From Trichormus_B sp936914905 (lineage in GTDB: Bacteria > Cyanobacteriota > Cyanobacteriia > Cyanobacteriales > Nostocaceae), in NCBI RefSeq assembly GCF_039871975.1, contig NZ_JBDPLL010000001.1: a stretch of 64,000 bases of DNA, one strand, 5' to 3'. The notes beneath the pieces were generated by a model. The model was not told the DNA's origin. It saw only the letters and a list, made by a program, of their open reading frames with translations, and did not search any database. The position numbers and the translations under genes are program-made. This document shows, in pieces, positions 30,431 to 39,591 of this stretch; the stretch's first letter is position 1; every line of letters begins with the position of its first letter.

Positions 30431-31201
30431 ATGAAAAGCCAAATTATTTCTACAGCAGCCCTTTTACTTACTATTAGTTTGCCAGTAACCACGCAAGCTG
30501 CAAATGATGACCAGATAAGACAATTGTTAGCCACTAAAAAATGTCAAAACTGTCAACTGATTAATGTCGGTTTGGCTTTGGCTGACTTATCAGGGGCTGA
30601 TTTGAGAGGTGCGAATCTTGAACGTGCTAACCTCAGCCGTGCGAACTTGACAGGTGCTGATTTGCGGAGAGCAAACTTGGCTGGTGCTAGTTTATTTGGT
30701 GTTAATTTAAGTAGGGCTAAACTCAATGATGCAAATCTGACGGGTGCTGATTTGAGAAATACTTATTTAATTAATATAGAATTGACTAACGCTAACCTCA
30801 ATGGTACTAACTTTCAAGGTGCAGTGGGTATACCTTTGCAAATTGCTAAACCAGACGAATTTTATGCTTGGGGTGTAGCAGCGGCTGATAAAGGCAACCT
30901 CAAACCAGCTATTGATTATTTTAGTCAAGCGATCGCACTAAAACCAGACTATGCAGGTGCATACTTATCCCGTGGTGTAGCCAGTTACCAAAACTTAGAC
31001 AGAAAAAACGCCTTAGAAGATGCCCAAATGGCTGCAAAACTGTTTGAAGAACAAAAAAATCCTGAGGGAGTGAAAACAGCACTAGCTTTTATTCTCGAAC
31101 TAAAAACACCTTATGGTGAAACAGTTACTAGTGGTAAACCCAGTTTTATGGATTTTTTTGGTAGTCTGGCTTCAGTATTACTGCAATTTTTGCCTTTCTA
31201 G
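30431..31201 (+). CDS. Secreted pentapeptide-repeat protein with C-terminal TPR
   Basis: 256 residues. The signal peptide (MKSQIISTAALLLTISLPVT, cleavage near TQAA) sends it to the periplasm or thylakoid lumen. CQNCQL near residue 40 precedes about ten pentapeptide repeats (ADLSGADLRGANLERANLSR and on to about residue 132), forming a right-handed quadrilateral helix. From about 145 comes a TPR pair (GNLKPAIDYFSQAIALKPDY, AGAYLSRGVASYQNLDRKNA) and a hydrophobic C-terminal tail (LASVLLQFLPF). The combination is common in cyanobacteria; partner unknown. The frame is intact, with a clear change from the pseudogene zone upstream. Confidence 0.8.
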   Translation: MKSQIISTAALLLTISLPVTTQAANDDQIRQLLATKKCQNCQLINVGLALADLSGADLRGANLERANLSRANLTGADLRRANLAGASLFGVNLSRAKLNDANLTGADLRNTYLINIELTNANLNGTNFQGAVGIPLQIAKPDEFYAWGVAAADKGNLKPAIDYFSQAIALKPDYAGAYLSRGVASYQNLDRKNALEDAQMAAKLFEEQKNPEGVKTALAFILELKTPYGETVTSGKPSFMDFFGSLASVLLQFLPF

Positions 31202-31275
31202 GAGGGATTGGGGACTGGGGATTGGGGGGGAGATTGGGGGATATTGGGGGAGATGAGGGAGATGGGGAAGTAATT
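31202..31275 (+). repeat. G-rich intergenic tract
   Basis: Clustered runs of four to seven G (GGGACTGGGGATTGGGGGGG and following) just after the stop codon at 31,199-31,201. It could form a G-quadruplex in RNA or DNA. A similar G-rich stretch is at 56,690-56,747. The rest up to 31,387 is the ilvD upstream region. Confidence 0.4.
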
Positions 31276-31387
31276 TTCCTAATGCACAATGCCCAATAAA
31301 TAATGACAAAATTTTGAGATAATTATTATCTACAAAGATCGATCACAATTATAGCGATGATGCTAAAGAAGGAAAAAAGAAAGACAG

Positions 31388-33079
31388 ATGTCAGAAAATA
31401 TTAAGAGTAAATTTATCACACAAGGGGTACAGCGATCTCCTAACCGGGCTATGTTGCGGGCTGTTGGGTTTCAAGATGCAGACTTCAACAAAGCCATAGT
31501 CGGTATTGCTAATGCTTACAGCACCATAACCCCCTGTAATATGGGGATTAACCAACTAGCACAAAGGGCAGAAATTAGCGTCAAAAATGCCGGTGCAATG
31601 CCCCAAGTTTTCGGCACAATTACCATCAGTGATGGGATTTCGATGGGAACAGAGGGGATGAAATTCTCTCTGGTGTCACGGGAAGTGATCGCAGACTCCA
31701 TTGAAACTGCATGTACTGGCCAAAGTATGGATGGTGTTCTGGCTATTGGTGGTTGTGATAAAAATATGCCAGGGGCAATGTTAGCGATCGCTCGCATGAA
31801 TATCCCTGCTATCTTTGTTTATGGTGGCACAATCAAACCCGGATACTACAATGGCAAAGATTTAACCGTTGTTAGTTCCTTTGAAGCCGTCGGCCAACAC
31901 AGCGCCGGCAAAATTGACGAAACTGAACTTCTAGAAATTGAACGCCGTGCCTGTCCTGGTGCTGGGTCCTGTGGTGGAATGTTCACAGCTAACACCATGT
32001 CTTCAGCCTTTGAAGCAATGGGAATGAGTTTACCTTATTCCTCAACCATGGCCGCAGAAGATGCCGAAAAAGCGGATAGCACAGAAAAATCTGCCTTTAT
32101 TTTAGTCGAAGCCATCCGTAAGCAAATATTACCCCGGCAAATTATCACCCGTAAATCTATCGAAAATGCCATATCTGTAATTATGGCCGTTGGTGGTTCT
32201 ACTAATGCAGTTTTACATTTTTTAGCGATCGCCCGCGCAGCTGGTGTAGAACTAACTTTAGACGACTTTGAAACCATCCGTGGACGTGTTTCAGTCTTGT
32301 GCGATTTAAAACCAAGTGGTAGATACGTAGCCACAGACTTGCATAAAGCTGGTGGTATTCCTCAAGTCATGAAAATGTTATTAGTTCATGATTTACTCCA
32401 TAGTGACTGTCTAACTATCTCTGGACAAACTGTAGCCGAAGTCTTAGCAGATATACCAGCAGAACCATCACCCAAGCAAGATATAATTCGTCCTTGGGAT
32501 CGTCCCATGTATGCACAAGGACATTTAGCTATTCTCAAAGGTAACTTAGCTACTGAAGGTGCAGTTGCTAAAATTACTGGTGTGAAAGAACCCATCATTA
32601 CTGGGCCAGCGAGAGTATTTGAATCAGAAGAATCTTGCTTAGATGCAATTTTGGCAGGTAAGATTAAAGCAGGTGATGTCATAATCATCCGTTACGAAGG
32701 TCCAAAAGGTGGGCCTGGTATGCGGGAAATGTTGGCTCCCACCTCAGCAATTATTGGTGCGGGATTAGGTGATTCTGTGGGCTTAATTACCGATGGACGC
32801 TTTTCTGGCGGTACTTATGGGATGGTAGTTGGTCACGTCGCTCCAGAAGCCGCAGTCGGCGGTAATATTGCCTTGGTAGAAGAAGGTGATACTATCACCA
32901 TTGATGCTAATTCTCGATTATTACAAGTGAATATATCGGATACAGAATTAGCTAGTCGTCGTGCTAACTGGCAACCGCGTCCACCACGTTATAGAAAAGG
33001 GGTGCTAGCGAAATATGCCAAATTGGTATCTTCTAGTAGTCTTGGTGCTGTTACAGACTTAGATTTGTTTGGTAATTAA
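31388..33079 (+). CDS. ilvD: Dihydroxy-acid dehydratase IlvD
   Basis: 563 residues, full length. IlvD dehydrates 2,3-dihydroxy-isovalerate and -methylvalerate in valine, leucine and isoleucine synthesis, using an iron-sulfur cluster and Mg2+. Seen: ITPCNMGINQLAQRAE near 47 with the first cluster Cys, GGCDKNMPGAMLAIARMNIP near 119 and CPGAGSCGGMFTANTMSSAF near 185. Further along are AVGGSTNAVLHFLAIARAAG near 263 and RYEGPKGGPGMREMLAPTSA near 436. The DGRFSGGTYGMVVGHVAPEA substrate-site segment is near 470. Three HIP1-like GCGATCGC sites lie in or near the gene. It stands alone. Confidence 0.95.
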   Translation: MSENIKSKFITQGVQRSPNRAMLRAVGFQDADFNKAIVGIANAYSTITPCNMGINQLAQRAEISVKNAGAMPQVFGTITISDGISMGTEGMKFSLVSREVIADSIETACTGQSMDGVLAIGGCDKNMPGAMLAIARMNIPAIFVYGGTIKPGYYNGKDLTVVSSFEAVGQHSAGKIDETELLEIERRACPGAGSCGGMFTANTMSSAFEAMGMSLPYSSTMAAEDAEKADSTEKSAFILVEAIRKQILPRQIITRKSIENAISVIMAVGGSTNAVLHFLAIARAAGVELTLDDFETIRGRVSVLCDLKPSGRYVATDLHKAGGIPQVMKMLLVHDLLHSDCLTISGQTVAEVLADIPAEPSPKQDIIRPWDRPMYAQGHLAILKGNLATEGAVAKITGVKEPIITGPARVFESEESCLDAILAGKIKAGDVIIIRYEGPKGGPGMREMLAPTSAIIGAGLGDSVGLITDGRFSGGTYGMVVGHVAPEAAVGGNIALVEEGDTITIDANSRLLQVNISDTELASRRANWQPRPPRYRKGVLAKYAKLVSSSSLGAVTDLDLFGN

Positions 33080-33292
33080 CCATTAAGAAGTAGCTGAAGG
33101 AGGAAAGAAGTTTAAAAGTAGAGAAGACGTAAGAAATAAGGATTGATAGGGTAAAAACTCAAGCACTTTTTCCTATTTTTAATAATTCTGAAAACGTCTT
33201 AGTTCCTCATGAACTCCTGATAGGGGACCGTGGCAATAGCCATACTCCTGAAGTCCTACTTCTTCACGAATGAATTTTTCAGCAAACCCTCA

Positions 33293-34105
33293 CTAAGGGA
33301 GAATAAACGCATATTTTTTGAATATACCCTTAGCTTGATCACTAGATAAAAATTGAGAAAAATTCTTAGCTTTATCAGGGTTTTTGCTGCGTTTAACAAC
33401 TGCTAAGGGATAAATAATGGCAGAGTGATATTTTTCGTCAGCCGCAACTACAACTTTTGCATTTTTGCAAATTTTTGCATCAGTAATATAAACTAATCCT
33501 GCGTCAGCATTTCCACTTCCTACAGATGCTAAAACTTGACGTACATTATTAGTATAAACCAGTTTTGCTTTGACTAATTCCCATATTTTTAATTTTTCCA
33601 GAACTTGTTGTGCATATTGGCCAGCGGGTACGCTTCTAGGTTCACCAATAGCGATTTTTTTGACTTTTGTATCTTTGAGATTATAAAAACTACTCATACC
33701 AGAAACATTATTTGGTACAACCAAAACCAAGCGATTTTTAGCGATGACAGTACGAGTACCGGGAACTAAAAGATTTTTTTGTTCTAAAGCATCAACTTGT
33801 TTTTTTGCCGCAGATATGAAAATATCCGCCGGCGCACCTTGTTCAATTTGTTGTTCCAAAGCACCAGAAGCACCAAAGTTATAAATAATTTTGACGTTTG
33901 GCTGACTTTGTTGGTAGAGAGGCTTAATTTCTTCTAATACATCTTTCAGACTGGCCGCAGCAGATATCAGTAAGTTGGTATTTGAATGCGCTTCTACAGC
34001 AGTTGGAGTCAGGTTTGGTAAACTAATTGCTATGAGCATCGTAGCTAATGCTGTGGCAATTAATATCATTAACCGTCTTCTTTTCGTTGAAAAAGTTCTT
34101 TTCAT
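33293..34105 (-). CDS. modA: Molybdate-binding protein ModA
   Basis: 270 residues. The N-terminus is basic then hydrophobic (RRRLMILIATALATMLIAIS), with likely cleavage near VEAHS. The mature start LLISAAASLKDVLEEIKPLY is the ModA signature, followed by YNFGASGALEQQIEQGAPAD and IFISAAKKQVDALEQ. Later come IAIGEPRSVPAGQYAQQVLE and SGNADAGLVYITDAK. It captures molybdate (or tungstate) in the periplasm for the ModBC importer. No modB or modC lies nearby, so the permease must be elsewhere. Intact. Confidence 0.9.
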   Translation of the reverse strand: MKRTFSTKRRRLMILIATALATMLIAISLPNLTPTAVEAHSNTNLLISAAASLKDVLEEIKPLYQQSQPNVKIIYNFGASGALEQQIEQGAPADIFISAAKKQVDALEQKNLLVPGTRTVIAKNRLVLVVPNNVSGMSSFYNLKDTKVKKIAIGEPRSVPAGQYAQQVLEKLKIWELVKAKLVYTNNVRQVLASVGSGNADAGLVYITDAKICKNAKVVVAADEKYHSAIIYPLAVVKRSKNPDKAKNFSQFLSSDQAKGIFKKYAFILP

Positions 34106-34183
34106 AACAGTTGATACTCAGTATGCCTTAGGCAAGATTACAAAATATTTACCATGTAAGTTGGTAAATATTGGAAAACTTTA

Positions 34184-34301
34184 TTTAGAGGATGTCTGAA
34201 AACTTTTTCGTGTGCACCTGTTGATCCCCCTAAGTCCCCCTTAGAAAGGGGGTAAGGGAAGATCGTTAATTAACTTTGATACTTATCAGACATCCTCTAA
34301 A
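34184..34301. mobile_element. MITE-like element with 16-bp perfect inverted repeats
   Basis: TTTAGAGGATGTCTGA (34,184-34,199) and TCAGACATCCTCTAAA (34,286-34,301) are perfect complements 118 bp apart overall. A central CCCCTAAG/CTTAG and CCCCC/GGGGG hairpin lies at about 34,227-34,258. If the repeats start at GAGGATG, both sides carry TA, as for IS630/Tc1-type elements. No coding. Confidence 0.65.
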
Positions 34302-34325
34302 CAAGTCCCTCCAAACAAGTAGCTT

Positions 34326-35150
34326 TCAAGCTTGTACCAACAAAGGGAAAAAATGCCCTACAGGTCCCTGTCCCTTACCAATATCCAACGAATAAGTAAG
34401 TGCAGTTGTCACATAATCTTTAGCTTGTTGTACTGCTGTCCACAAATCTTTACCCAAAGCTAAATTAGCAGTAATGGCAGCTGATAAAGTACAACCAGTA
34501 CCATGGGTATTCTTCGTTTCTATTTGTTGCGTCGTCAAAGTTTCCAAGCGTTCACCATCAAAGCACACATCTACACCACGCAAACTCCCAGACATTCCCC
34601 CACCCTTTACCAAAACAGCCTTAATTCCTAATTTCTTAAATATGATTTCTGCGGCTGTTTGCATATCCTCTAAAGAAATAATTTCTAACCCGCTTAAAAT
34701 CTGTGCTTCATAACGATTAGGTGTAATTATCGCTGCTTGAGGAATCAGTTCATCACACAAAGTTTGTACAGCATCATCATCAATTAATTGCGCCCCCGTC
34801 CGTGATACCATAACTGGGTCAACTACCAAATTATCAATTTCTAAAGCTGTTACTTCCCGCGCTACAGCGGAAATAATTTCCTGATTTAGCAACATTCCCG
34901 TTTTGGCCGCTTGGATACCAATATCCTCAACCACCGCCCTGATTTGGGCAATAACAGCCTCTTTAATCATCGCATCAATCCGCATCACACCCACAGTACT
35001 TTGGGCTGTAACGCAAGTAATAGCACTAGTACCGTGAACACAATGAAAAGCAAAAGTTCGTAAATCTGTTTGAATACCCGCACCCCCAGCGCTATCAGAA
35101 CCAGCAATAGTTAAGGCCACAGGTATTAATTTGGCGTTGGTTTTTATCAT
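34326..35150 (-). CDS. thiD: Hydroxymethylpyrimidine/phosphomethylpyrimidine kinase ThiD
   Basis: 274 residues from the ATG at 35,150 (an upstream ATG at 35,186 would add 12 residues of poor quality that overlap repeat sequence). ThiD phosphorylates HMP and HMP-phosphate for thiamin synthesis. Signatures: ALTIAGSDSAGGAGIQTDLR at the N-terminus, TCVTAQSTVGV, GMLLNQEIISAVA, VVDPVMVSRTGAQLIDDDAV and IITPNRYEAQILSG. Near the C-terminus the ribokinase-fold motif TKNTHGTGCTLSAAITANLA binds ATP phosphates. The upstream spacer has ATTCAAA and CCTTTTG microrepeats (35,176-35,240). Confidence 0.92.
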   Translation of the reverse strand: MIKTNAKLIPVALTIAGSDSAGGAGIQTDLRTFAFHCVHGTSAITCVTAQSTVGVMRIDAMIKEAVIAQIRAVVEDIGIQAAKTGMLLNQEIISAVAREVTALEIDNLVVDPVMVSRTGAQLIDDDAVQTLCDELIPQAAIITPNRYEAQILSGLEIISLEDMQTAAEIIFKKLGIKAVLVKGGGMSGSLRGVDVCFDGERLETLTTQQIETKNTHGTGCTLSAAITANLALGKDLWTAVQQAKDYVTTALTYSLDIGKGQGPVGHFFPLLVQA

Positions 35151-35244
35151 AAATAGGGAATAGGGAGAAATGAATTCAAAGTTCAAGATTCAAAATTCAA
35201 AATTCAAAAACTTTTGCCTCTTGCCTTTTGCCTTTTGCCTTCTT

Positions 35245-36519
35245 CTAACTTACCGCTGTTGTAATCGCTTCCTCTTGTCCAACTAAAGATAAATACGGTT
35301 CTTGTAAATACCGATTAGCTGCTGTCATTGCTAACTTGGAACTGACTTTTTTAATGAGTTCGGAAAATTCCTGGTCAAATTCAATTCCTAAACCTAAAAT
35401 CTCATACCAACCGTATATTTGAGCTATTTGTCCGTTAGTTTGTTTACCCAATGCATACTGTCCCAAAATTTTATTCTTGGCTGTTTGCAGTTCGTCGGTT
35501 GATAGTTCAGTAGTACATAATAGTTCTACTTCTTGGCGTAGTCCTTCTAGGGCGATACTGGTATTTTCCGGTGCAGTACCCATATAAACTATAAATGATG
35601 CGGGAAAGAGGCGTGTCGAGAACATAGCAGAGACTTCATAGGCTAAACCTCTTTTTTCTCGTAATTCTACAAACAAGCGGCTAGAAAGCCCATTTCCTAA
35701 GTAGGTAGATAATAATTTCAGGGCTGCGTATCCAGGAGCGCTGACAGAGGGACCCATGTAGCCCAACATGACAATTGATTGCTGTGTATTTAAGGGTTTG
35801 AGGCAGGATTTGGGTTTGACAGAAATTGCTGGTAAATCTAGTATGGGACGTAGTTGGGCTGGTTGTGGCCAATCACCAAAAACTTCTCCTACTAAGTCTA
35901 AGGCTGCTTGTGGTGTAATGCGTCCTACAATACTAATAACGATATTGTCTGGACGAAAATGGGTTTGGTGAAATTCCACTAAGTCTGCACGAGTGATGCT
36001 GTTAATGGTTGTTTCTGTACCTAAGACCGACATTGAGTATGGGTGTTTTTCGTACATGGCTTGTCGCATTTGTTCAAAAGCCAAGTTAAAGGGTTGCTCT
36101 TTTTGGGAGCGAATATCTTGTAGTGCTAACCGTTTTTCTAGTTCTACTTGGGTTTCGGGAAATGTGGGGGATCGCAACAACAACCCTGACAATGTTAAAA
36201 TGTCTGCAAAATCGGCACTCACTGTTTTCAAGGATAGTAAGTAGTAATCTGTACCAGCATCTGTGCTTAAACTTGCTCCTACTGATTCCACTTTTTCCGC
36301 AATTTCTAAACTCGATAAACCATCGCAACCCTTTGTCATTACTGATGATAACAAATGTGCTAAACCAGCTTTTTCCCGGTGTTCATAACAACTACCAGCA
36401 CGCACAAAAATCCGCCCTGCAATAATATCCGCAGCTTGGTTTTCTACCACCAAAACAACAATGGCATTTGGTAATACAGTGCGATGAATAGAGGAGTTAG
36501 AATTATCTATATTTTGCAT
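35245..36519 (-). CDS. M16-family peptidase homologue, probably non-catalytic subunit
   Basis: 424 residues with the M16 (insulinase/processing peptidase) layout. The normal zinc site HxxEH is replaced by HLLSS (H55, S58, S59 in GLAHLLSSVMTKG), so zinc cannot be bound in the usual way. Other M16 features are kept: the N-terminal strand VRAGSCYEHREKAGLAHLL, LALQDIRSQKEQPFNLAFEQ, HPYSMSVLGTE, and a C-terminal half with GNGLSSRLFVELREKRGLAY. It lies directly downstream of an M16 gene with an intact site (36,679-37,944). Such pairs typically form a heterodimer of active and inactive subunits. Confidence 0.85.
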   Translation of the reverse strand: MQNIDNSNSSIHRTVLPNAIVVLVVENQAADIIAGRIFVRAGSCYEHREKAGLAHLLSSVMTKGCDGLSSLEIAEKVESVGASLSTDAGTDYYLLSLKTVSADFADILTLSGLLLRSPTFPETQVELEKRLALQDIRSQKEQPFNLAFEQMRQAMYEKHPYSMSVLGTETTINSITRADLVEFHQTHFRPDNIVISIVGRITPQAALDLVGEVFGDWPQPAQLRPILDLPAISVKPKSCLKPLNTQQSIVMLGYMGPSVSAPGYAALKLLSTYLGNGLSSRLFVELREKRGLAYEVSAMFSTRLFPASFIVYMGTAPENTSIALEGLRQEVELLCTTELSTDELQTAKNKILGQYALGKQTNGQIAQIYGWYEILGLGIEFDQEFSELIKKVSSKLAMTAANRYLQEPYLSLVGQEEAITTAVS

Positions 36520-36536
36520 TCTTAATCAAGAGGTTA

Positions 36537-36668
36537 ATGATTAAAGGAGTCAGGAGTCAGGAGGAAGAAGGCAAAAGGCAAAATTCAAAAGGCAAAAGGC
36601 AAAAGGCAAGAGTTCTTAATTTTTAATTGTTAATTTTCTTCCCCCTGCTCCCTACACCCTACACCCCA
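36537..36668. repeat. Short tandem microrepeats between the two M16 genes
   Basis: GGAGTCAGGAGTCAGGAGG is followed by four GGCAAAAGGCAAAA-type heptamer copies, then CCCTACACCCTACACCCC near 36,650. It matches the short-repeat style at 5,275, 14,457 and 35,176. Confidence 0.5.
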
Positions 36669-36678
36669 CACCCTATTA

Positions 36679-37944
36679 CTAATATGGTTTGAGAATAGTA
36701 ACTGCGTAATTTTGCGGTGAAAGATACTTTTGTGCTAATCTTTGCAGTTCCTGAGCATCAAAGGATTGGATTTCCTGGGGATAAGCAACTGCTAATTCAG
36801 CTTGGGCAATGGTATGGTAGTAACCATATAGGGATGTTAACTGATTTGGTGTTTCGGTCGCAAAGGCATATTCATTACATAATGACCTACTGGTGCGATT
36901 CAGTTCTTGCTCGGTAATACCTATAGTTTGTAAATTTTGCAAATGTTCCTGAATTAAAGACTCTACACGCTCCAAATATTCTGGTTCTAACGAGGCGGTT
37001 ATTGTCAACAAACTGGATTCTCGTTGTAGGGAAAAATTACTACAAATTGCTTGCACTAGTTGTTTTTCTTCACGTAAATCATGCACCAAGCGGGAAGTTC
37101 GTCCTTGTGCTAATAATACTGATAGGAAATCTAAACCATGACCATCTCGGAGTTGTTCTACACCTGGTGCTATCCAAGCCATCATTAACCGTGCTTGCTC
37201 TAGCCTTGGTAAAGTCAACTCTCGACGGCAAATACCTGTAATTACTGGTGCTGGTATTTTATCAGATACAGGACAATCAGAGCGATCACTAAAATCTGCA
37301 AAGCTACTATTTACCAATTCCCAAGCAGATTCTTGTCCAATACCACCTACAACCACCACTGTCATATTTTCTGGTTGGTAGTAAGAACGATGAAAACAGC
37401 GCATTGTTTCTGGTGATTGCTGCATTAATTCCTGTTTAGTACCCAACACAGAACGTCCATATGGATGATTTTGATAGACATTTTTCTGTAGAGATTCATA
37501 TCCTATGCAATCAGGATTATCAGCACAAGCGCGAATTTCTTCTAAAACAACATCCCGTTCCCGGATAAATTCATCTTTGGGAATTGCCGCATTGAGCAAA
37601 AGTTCACCTAAATGGGGTAAAGTCTCTGCTAAGTAAGGAGTAGCTGTGGTCAGAGAGTAATGAGCATAATCATGGCTTGTTGCTGCATTACTCACACCAC
37701 CCATCTTTTCAATGTTATAATCGAACTCCCCTGGCGGTAAGGTATCTGTACCTTTAAAAATCATATGTTCTAGAAAATGCGCCATTCCGAACCAAGGTTC
37801 TGGTTCTAAGGTTGCTCCAGCACGAACCCAAACATCTGCCACTACTACAGGGGTAGTGGGTATCTCCTGATGAATAAATGTCAAACCATTGTCTAGGTGA
37901 AAAACCGAGGCTGGAAACACTGTGTTAGTTGGGTATTTGGTCAA
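36679..37944 (-). CDS. M16-family zinc peptidase, catalytic subunit
   Basis: 421 residues. Zinc site HFLEH at 56-60 (FGMAHFLEHMIFKGTD), with downstream glutamate in VVLEEIRACADNPDCIG. The C-terminal half has QGRTSRLVHDLREEKQLVQA, the R/Y-containing substrate-binding segment of the family. These peptidases degrade or process short peptides; the cellular substrate is unknown. It is the first gene of a two-gene minus-strand unit with the inactive homologue 160 bp downstream. The start at 37,944 gives MTKYPTNTVFPASVFHLDNG, the usual beginning. Confidence 0.88.
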   Translation of the reverse strand: MTKYPTNTVFPASVFHLDNGLTFIHQEIPTTPVVVADVWVRAGATLEPEPWFGMAHFLEHMIFKGTDTLPPGEFDYNIEKMGGVSNAATSHDYAHYSLTTATPYLAETLPHLGELLLNAAIPKDEFIRERDVVLEEIRACADNPDCIGYESLQKNVYQNHPYGRSVLGTKQELMQQSPETMRCFHRSYYQPENMTVVVVGGIGQESAWELVNSSFADFSDRSDCPVSDKIPAPVITGICRRELTLPRLEQARLMMAWIAPGVEQLRDGHGLDFLSVLLAQGRTSRLVHDLREEKQLVQAICSNFSLQRESSLLTITASLEPEYLERVESLIQEHLQNLQTIGITEQELNRTSRSLCNEYAFATETPNQLTSLYGYYHTIAQAELAVAYPQEIQSFDAQELQRLAQKYLSPQNYAVTILKPY

Positions 37945-38113
37945 TTTTTTGTATCTTAAACTACTACAATTTAACCTAATTGGGCTATCTTAACTCTGAA
38001 TCCTACTTAATTTAGAATCAATCAAATTATACAGATTTTTATCTTTAAAAGCATCAGGAATAATAAGGGTGTAAGGAAGAGACTGAAATAACTGATAACT
38101 GTTAAGTGATAAA

Positions 38114-38140
38114 GCTCCCAAGCTGAAACAACTTGGGAGC
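38114..38140 (-). terminator. Strong hairpin, probable terminator after the 6S-like RNA
   Basis: GCTCCCAAG / CTTGGGAGC is a perfect 9-bp stem with a 9-nt loop. On the minus strand it is followed by TTTATC. It lies just downstream of the probable ncRNA at 38,150-38,334. Confidence 0.55.
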
Positions 38141-38149
38141 AAAAATTTT

Positions 38150-38334
38150 TAAGTTCACCACAACGCCGTTTTACCTAAGTTTATGACCTGGTTAAACCAG
38201 GTGGGAACGGTAGTTTCTCGTTTAAAGTTTCCGGGTACACGCCCGGTTTACTGCCACAAGAACTGATTTGCTCCCTTTTCTTTAAAGACATAGATCAAAA
38301 AACTTGAGGGCAGTCACCAACGTCGCAGTGGAAC
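38150..38334 (-). ncRNA. ssrS: Probable 6S RNA (ssrS/ssaA) next to purK
   Basis: On the minus strand a perfect TATAAT box (38,346-38,341) predicts a start at about 38,334. The 5' part (GTTCCACTGCGACG) can pair imperfectly with the 3' part (CGTTGTGGTGAAC), closing a long rod of about 185 nt. Inside are the hairpins CCGGG-CGTGTA-CCCGG (38,246-38,231) and ACCTGG-TTTA-ACCAGGT (38,202-38,186). The size, rod-like fold and position directly downstream of purK fit cyanobacterial 6S RNA, which is linked to purK in several species (from memory). 6S RNA binds RNA polymerase holoenzyme as a promoter mimic. No open reading frame explains this GC-richer stretch. The identity needs a covariance-model check. 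Confidence 0.6.
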
Positions 38335-38451
38335 TAACTCATTATAACTATACAAACACAATTTGTGTGTTGCATGATGAAAAAAACTTGGGCATTGGAC
38401 ATTGTGCATTAGTCAGTTCTTATTCTCCCGATGCACCCTGCACCCTACATC

Positions 38452-39591
38452 CTAACCAGGATACCATATAGATTCTATGGTCTGGATCATAGACTCTATC
38501 ACGTCTCGGTTTTGCTGTTCTAGCAAGACGGTGATATGTCCGAGTTTACGTCGGGGACGAGATTCTGTTTTTCCGTACCAGTACAAGTAAGCTTGGGGAA
38601 TATCTATTAATTTTTGCCGTTGCTTTGAATAATCGCCGTGTGAGTTTTCATACCCTAGCAAGTTGACCATCACCGCACTGGGACAATGTAAGGAGGTATT
38701 AGTCAAAGGTAAACCAGAAATAGCTCTTAGATGTTGTTCAAATTGGGAAGTTTCACAAGCATCTAAGGAAAAATGCCCAGAGTTATGAGTTCGTGGTGCA
38801 ATTTCATTAATCAGTATTTTACCTTCAGCGGTGATAAATAGCTCAATTCCAAAGATGCCTACTGCTTGTAGACTGTTTAATATTGTATGAGCGATCGCAT
38901 TAATTTCTGCTGCTTGTTCAGGTGTAATATCTGCTGGTGCAATTACTCTTCGACAAACTTGTTGTTCTTGTTGGGTTTCTACCACTGGATAAGTGACAAT
39001 TTCCCCATTCACAGAACGCGCCGCAATTATAGCTAATTCTCTCGTAAAAGGAACAAATTTTTCTACTAAGAGCTGTGTATTACTTTTATTTACTACCGTT
39101 GACAAAGTTGCTGAATCATGAACTATAAAAGTTCCCTGTCCATCGTAACCATGTCGTCTGGCTTTAAGAACAATGGGAAAACCTAAATATTCTATTTTCG
39201 ATTCAATATCTGCTGATTTTTCCAGAGCTAAAAACTGAGGAACACGTAATCCTAAATCCCGTAAATAGCAACGTTGATTATATTTGTCTAATAGCGGAGA
39301 TAAAGCTGCTAACCTGGGACGAAAACAAACACCTTCTGTCTCTAATAAAGATAAAGCATCTATATTAACAAATTCATTTTCAAAGGTGATGACATCGCAT
39401 TCTTTAGATAAAAATTCTGTTGCTGCTGGGTCATCAACTGCTGCCAAAACGGTAGCTTGAGCGATAGATACAGCGGGATCATTTTTGCTAGGAGTTTGTA
39501 CTATTAATTCTATTCCTAGTTTTTTGGAAGCATCCACCATCATCCAGGCCAGTTGTCCACCACCAATTATACCAATACGCTTTATCGACAT
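38452..39591 (-). CDS. purK: N5-carboxyaminoimidazole ribonucleotide synthase PurK
   Basis: 379 residues. PurK carboxylates aminoimidazole ribonucleotide with ATP and bicarbonate in purine synthesis. It opens with the nucleotide/phosphate loop RIGIIGGGQLAWMMVDASKK. The ATP-grasp region has PIVLKARRHGYDGQGTFIV, LLVEKFVPFTRELAIIAARS, GIFGIELFITAEGKILINEI and APRTHNSGHFSLDACETSQF. The start overlaps the end of the pentapeptide gene at 39,582-39,591, suggesting co-transcription. The probable 6S RNA follows on the same strand. Confidence 0.92.
   Translation of the reverse strand: MSIKRIGIIGGGQLAWMMVDASKKLGIELIVQTPSKNDPAVSIAQATVLAAVDDPAATEFLSKECDVITFENEFVNIDALSLLETEGVCFRPRLAALSPLLDKYNQRCYLRDLGLRVPQFLALEKSADIESKIEYLGFPIVLKARRHGYDGQGTFIVHDSATLSTVVNKSNTQLLVEKFVPFTRELAIIAARSVNGEIVTYPVVETQQEQQVCRRVIAPADITPEQAAEINAIAHTILNSLQAVGIFGIELFITAEGKILINEIAPRTHNSGHFSLDACETSQFEQHLRAISGLPLTNTSLHCPSAVMVNLLGYENSHGDYSKQRQKLIDIPQAYLYWYGKTESRPRRKLGHITVLLEQQNRDVIESMIQTIESIWYPG

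Noticed and set aside
31202..31275. G-rich tract as a functional G-quadruplex regulator of ilvD
   Set aside because: A similar tract occurs at 56,690 in an unrelated spacer; it fits a common intergenic repeat style, and function is unsupported.
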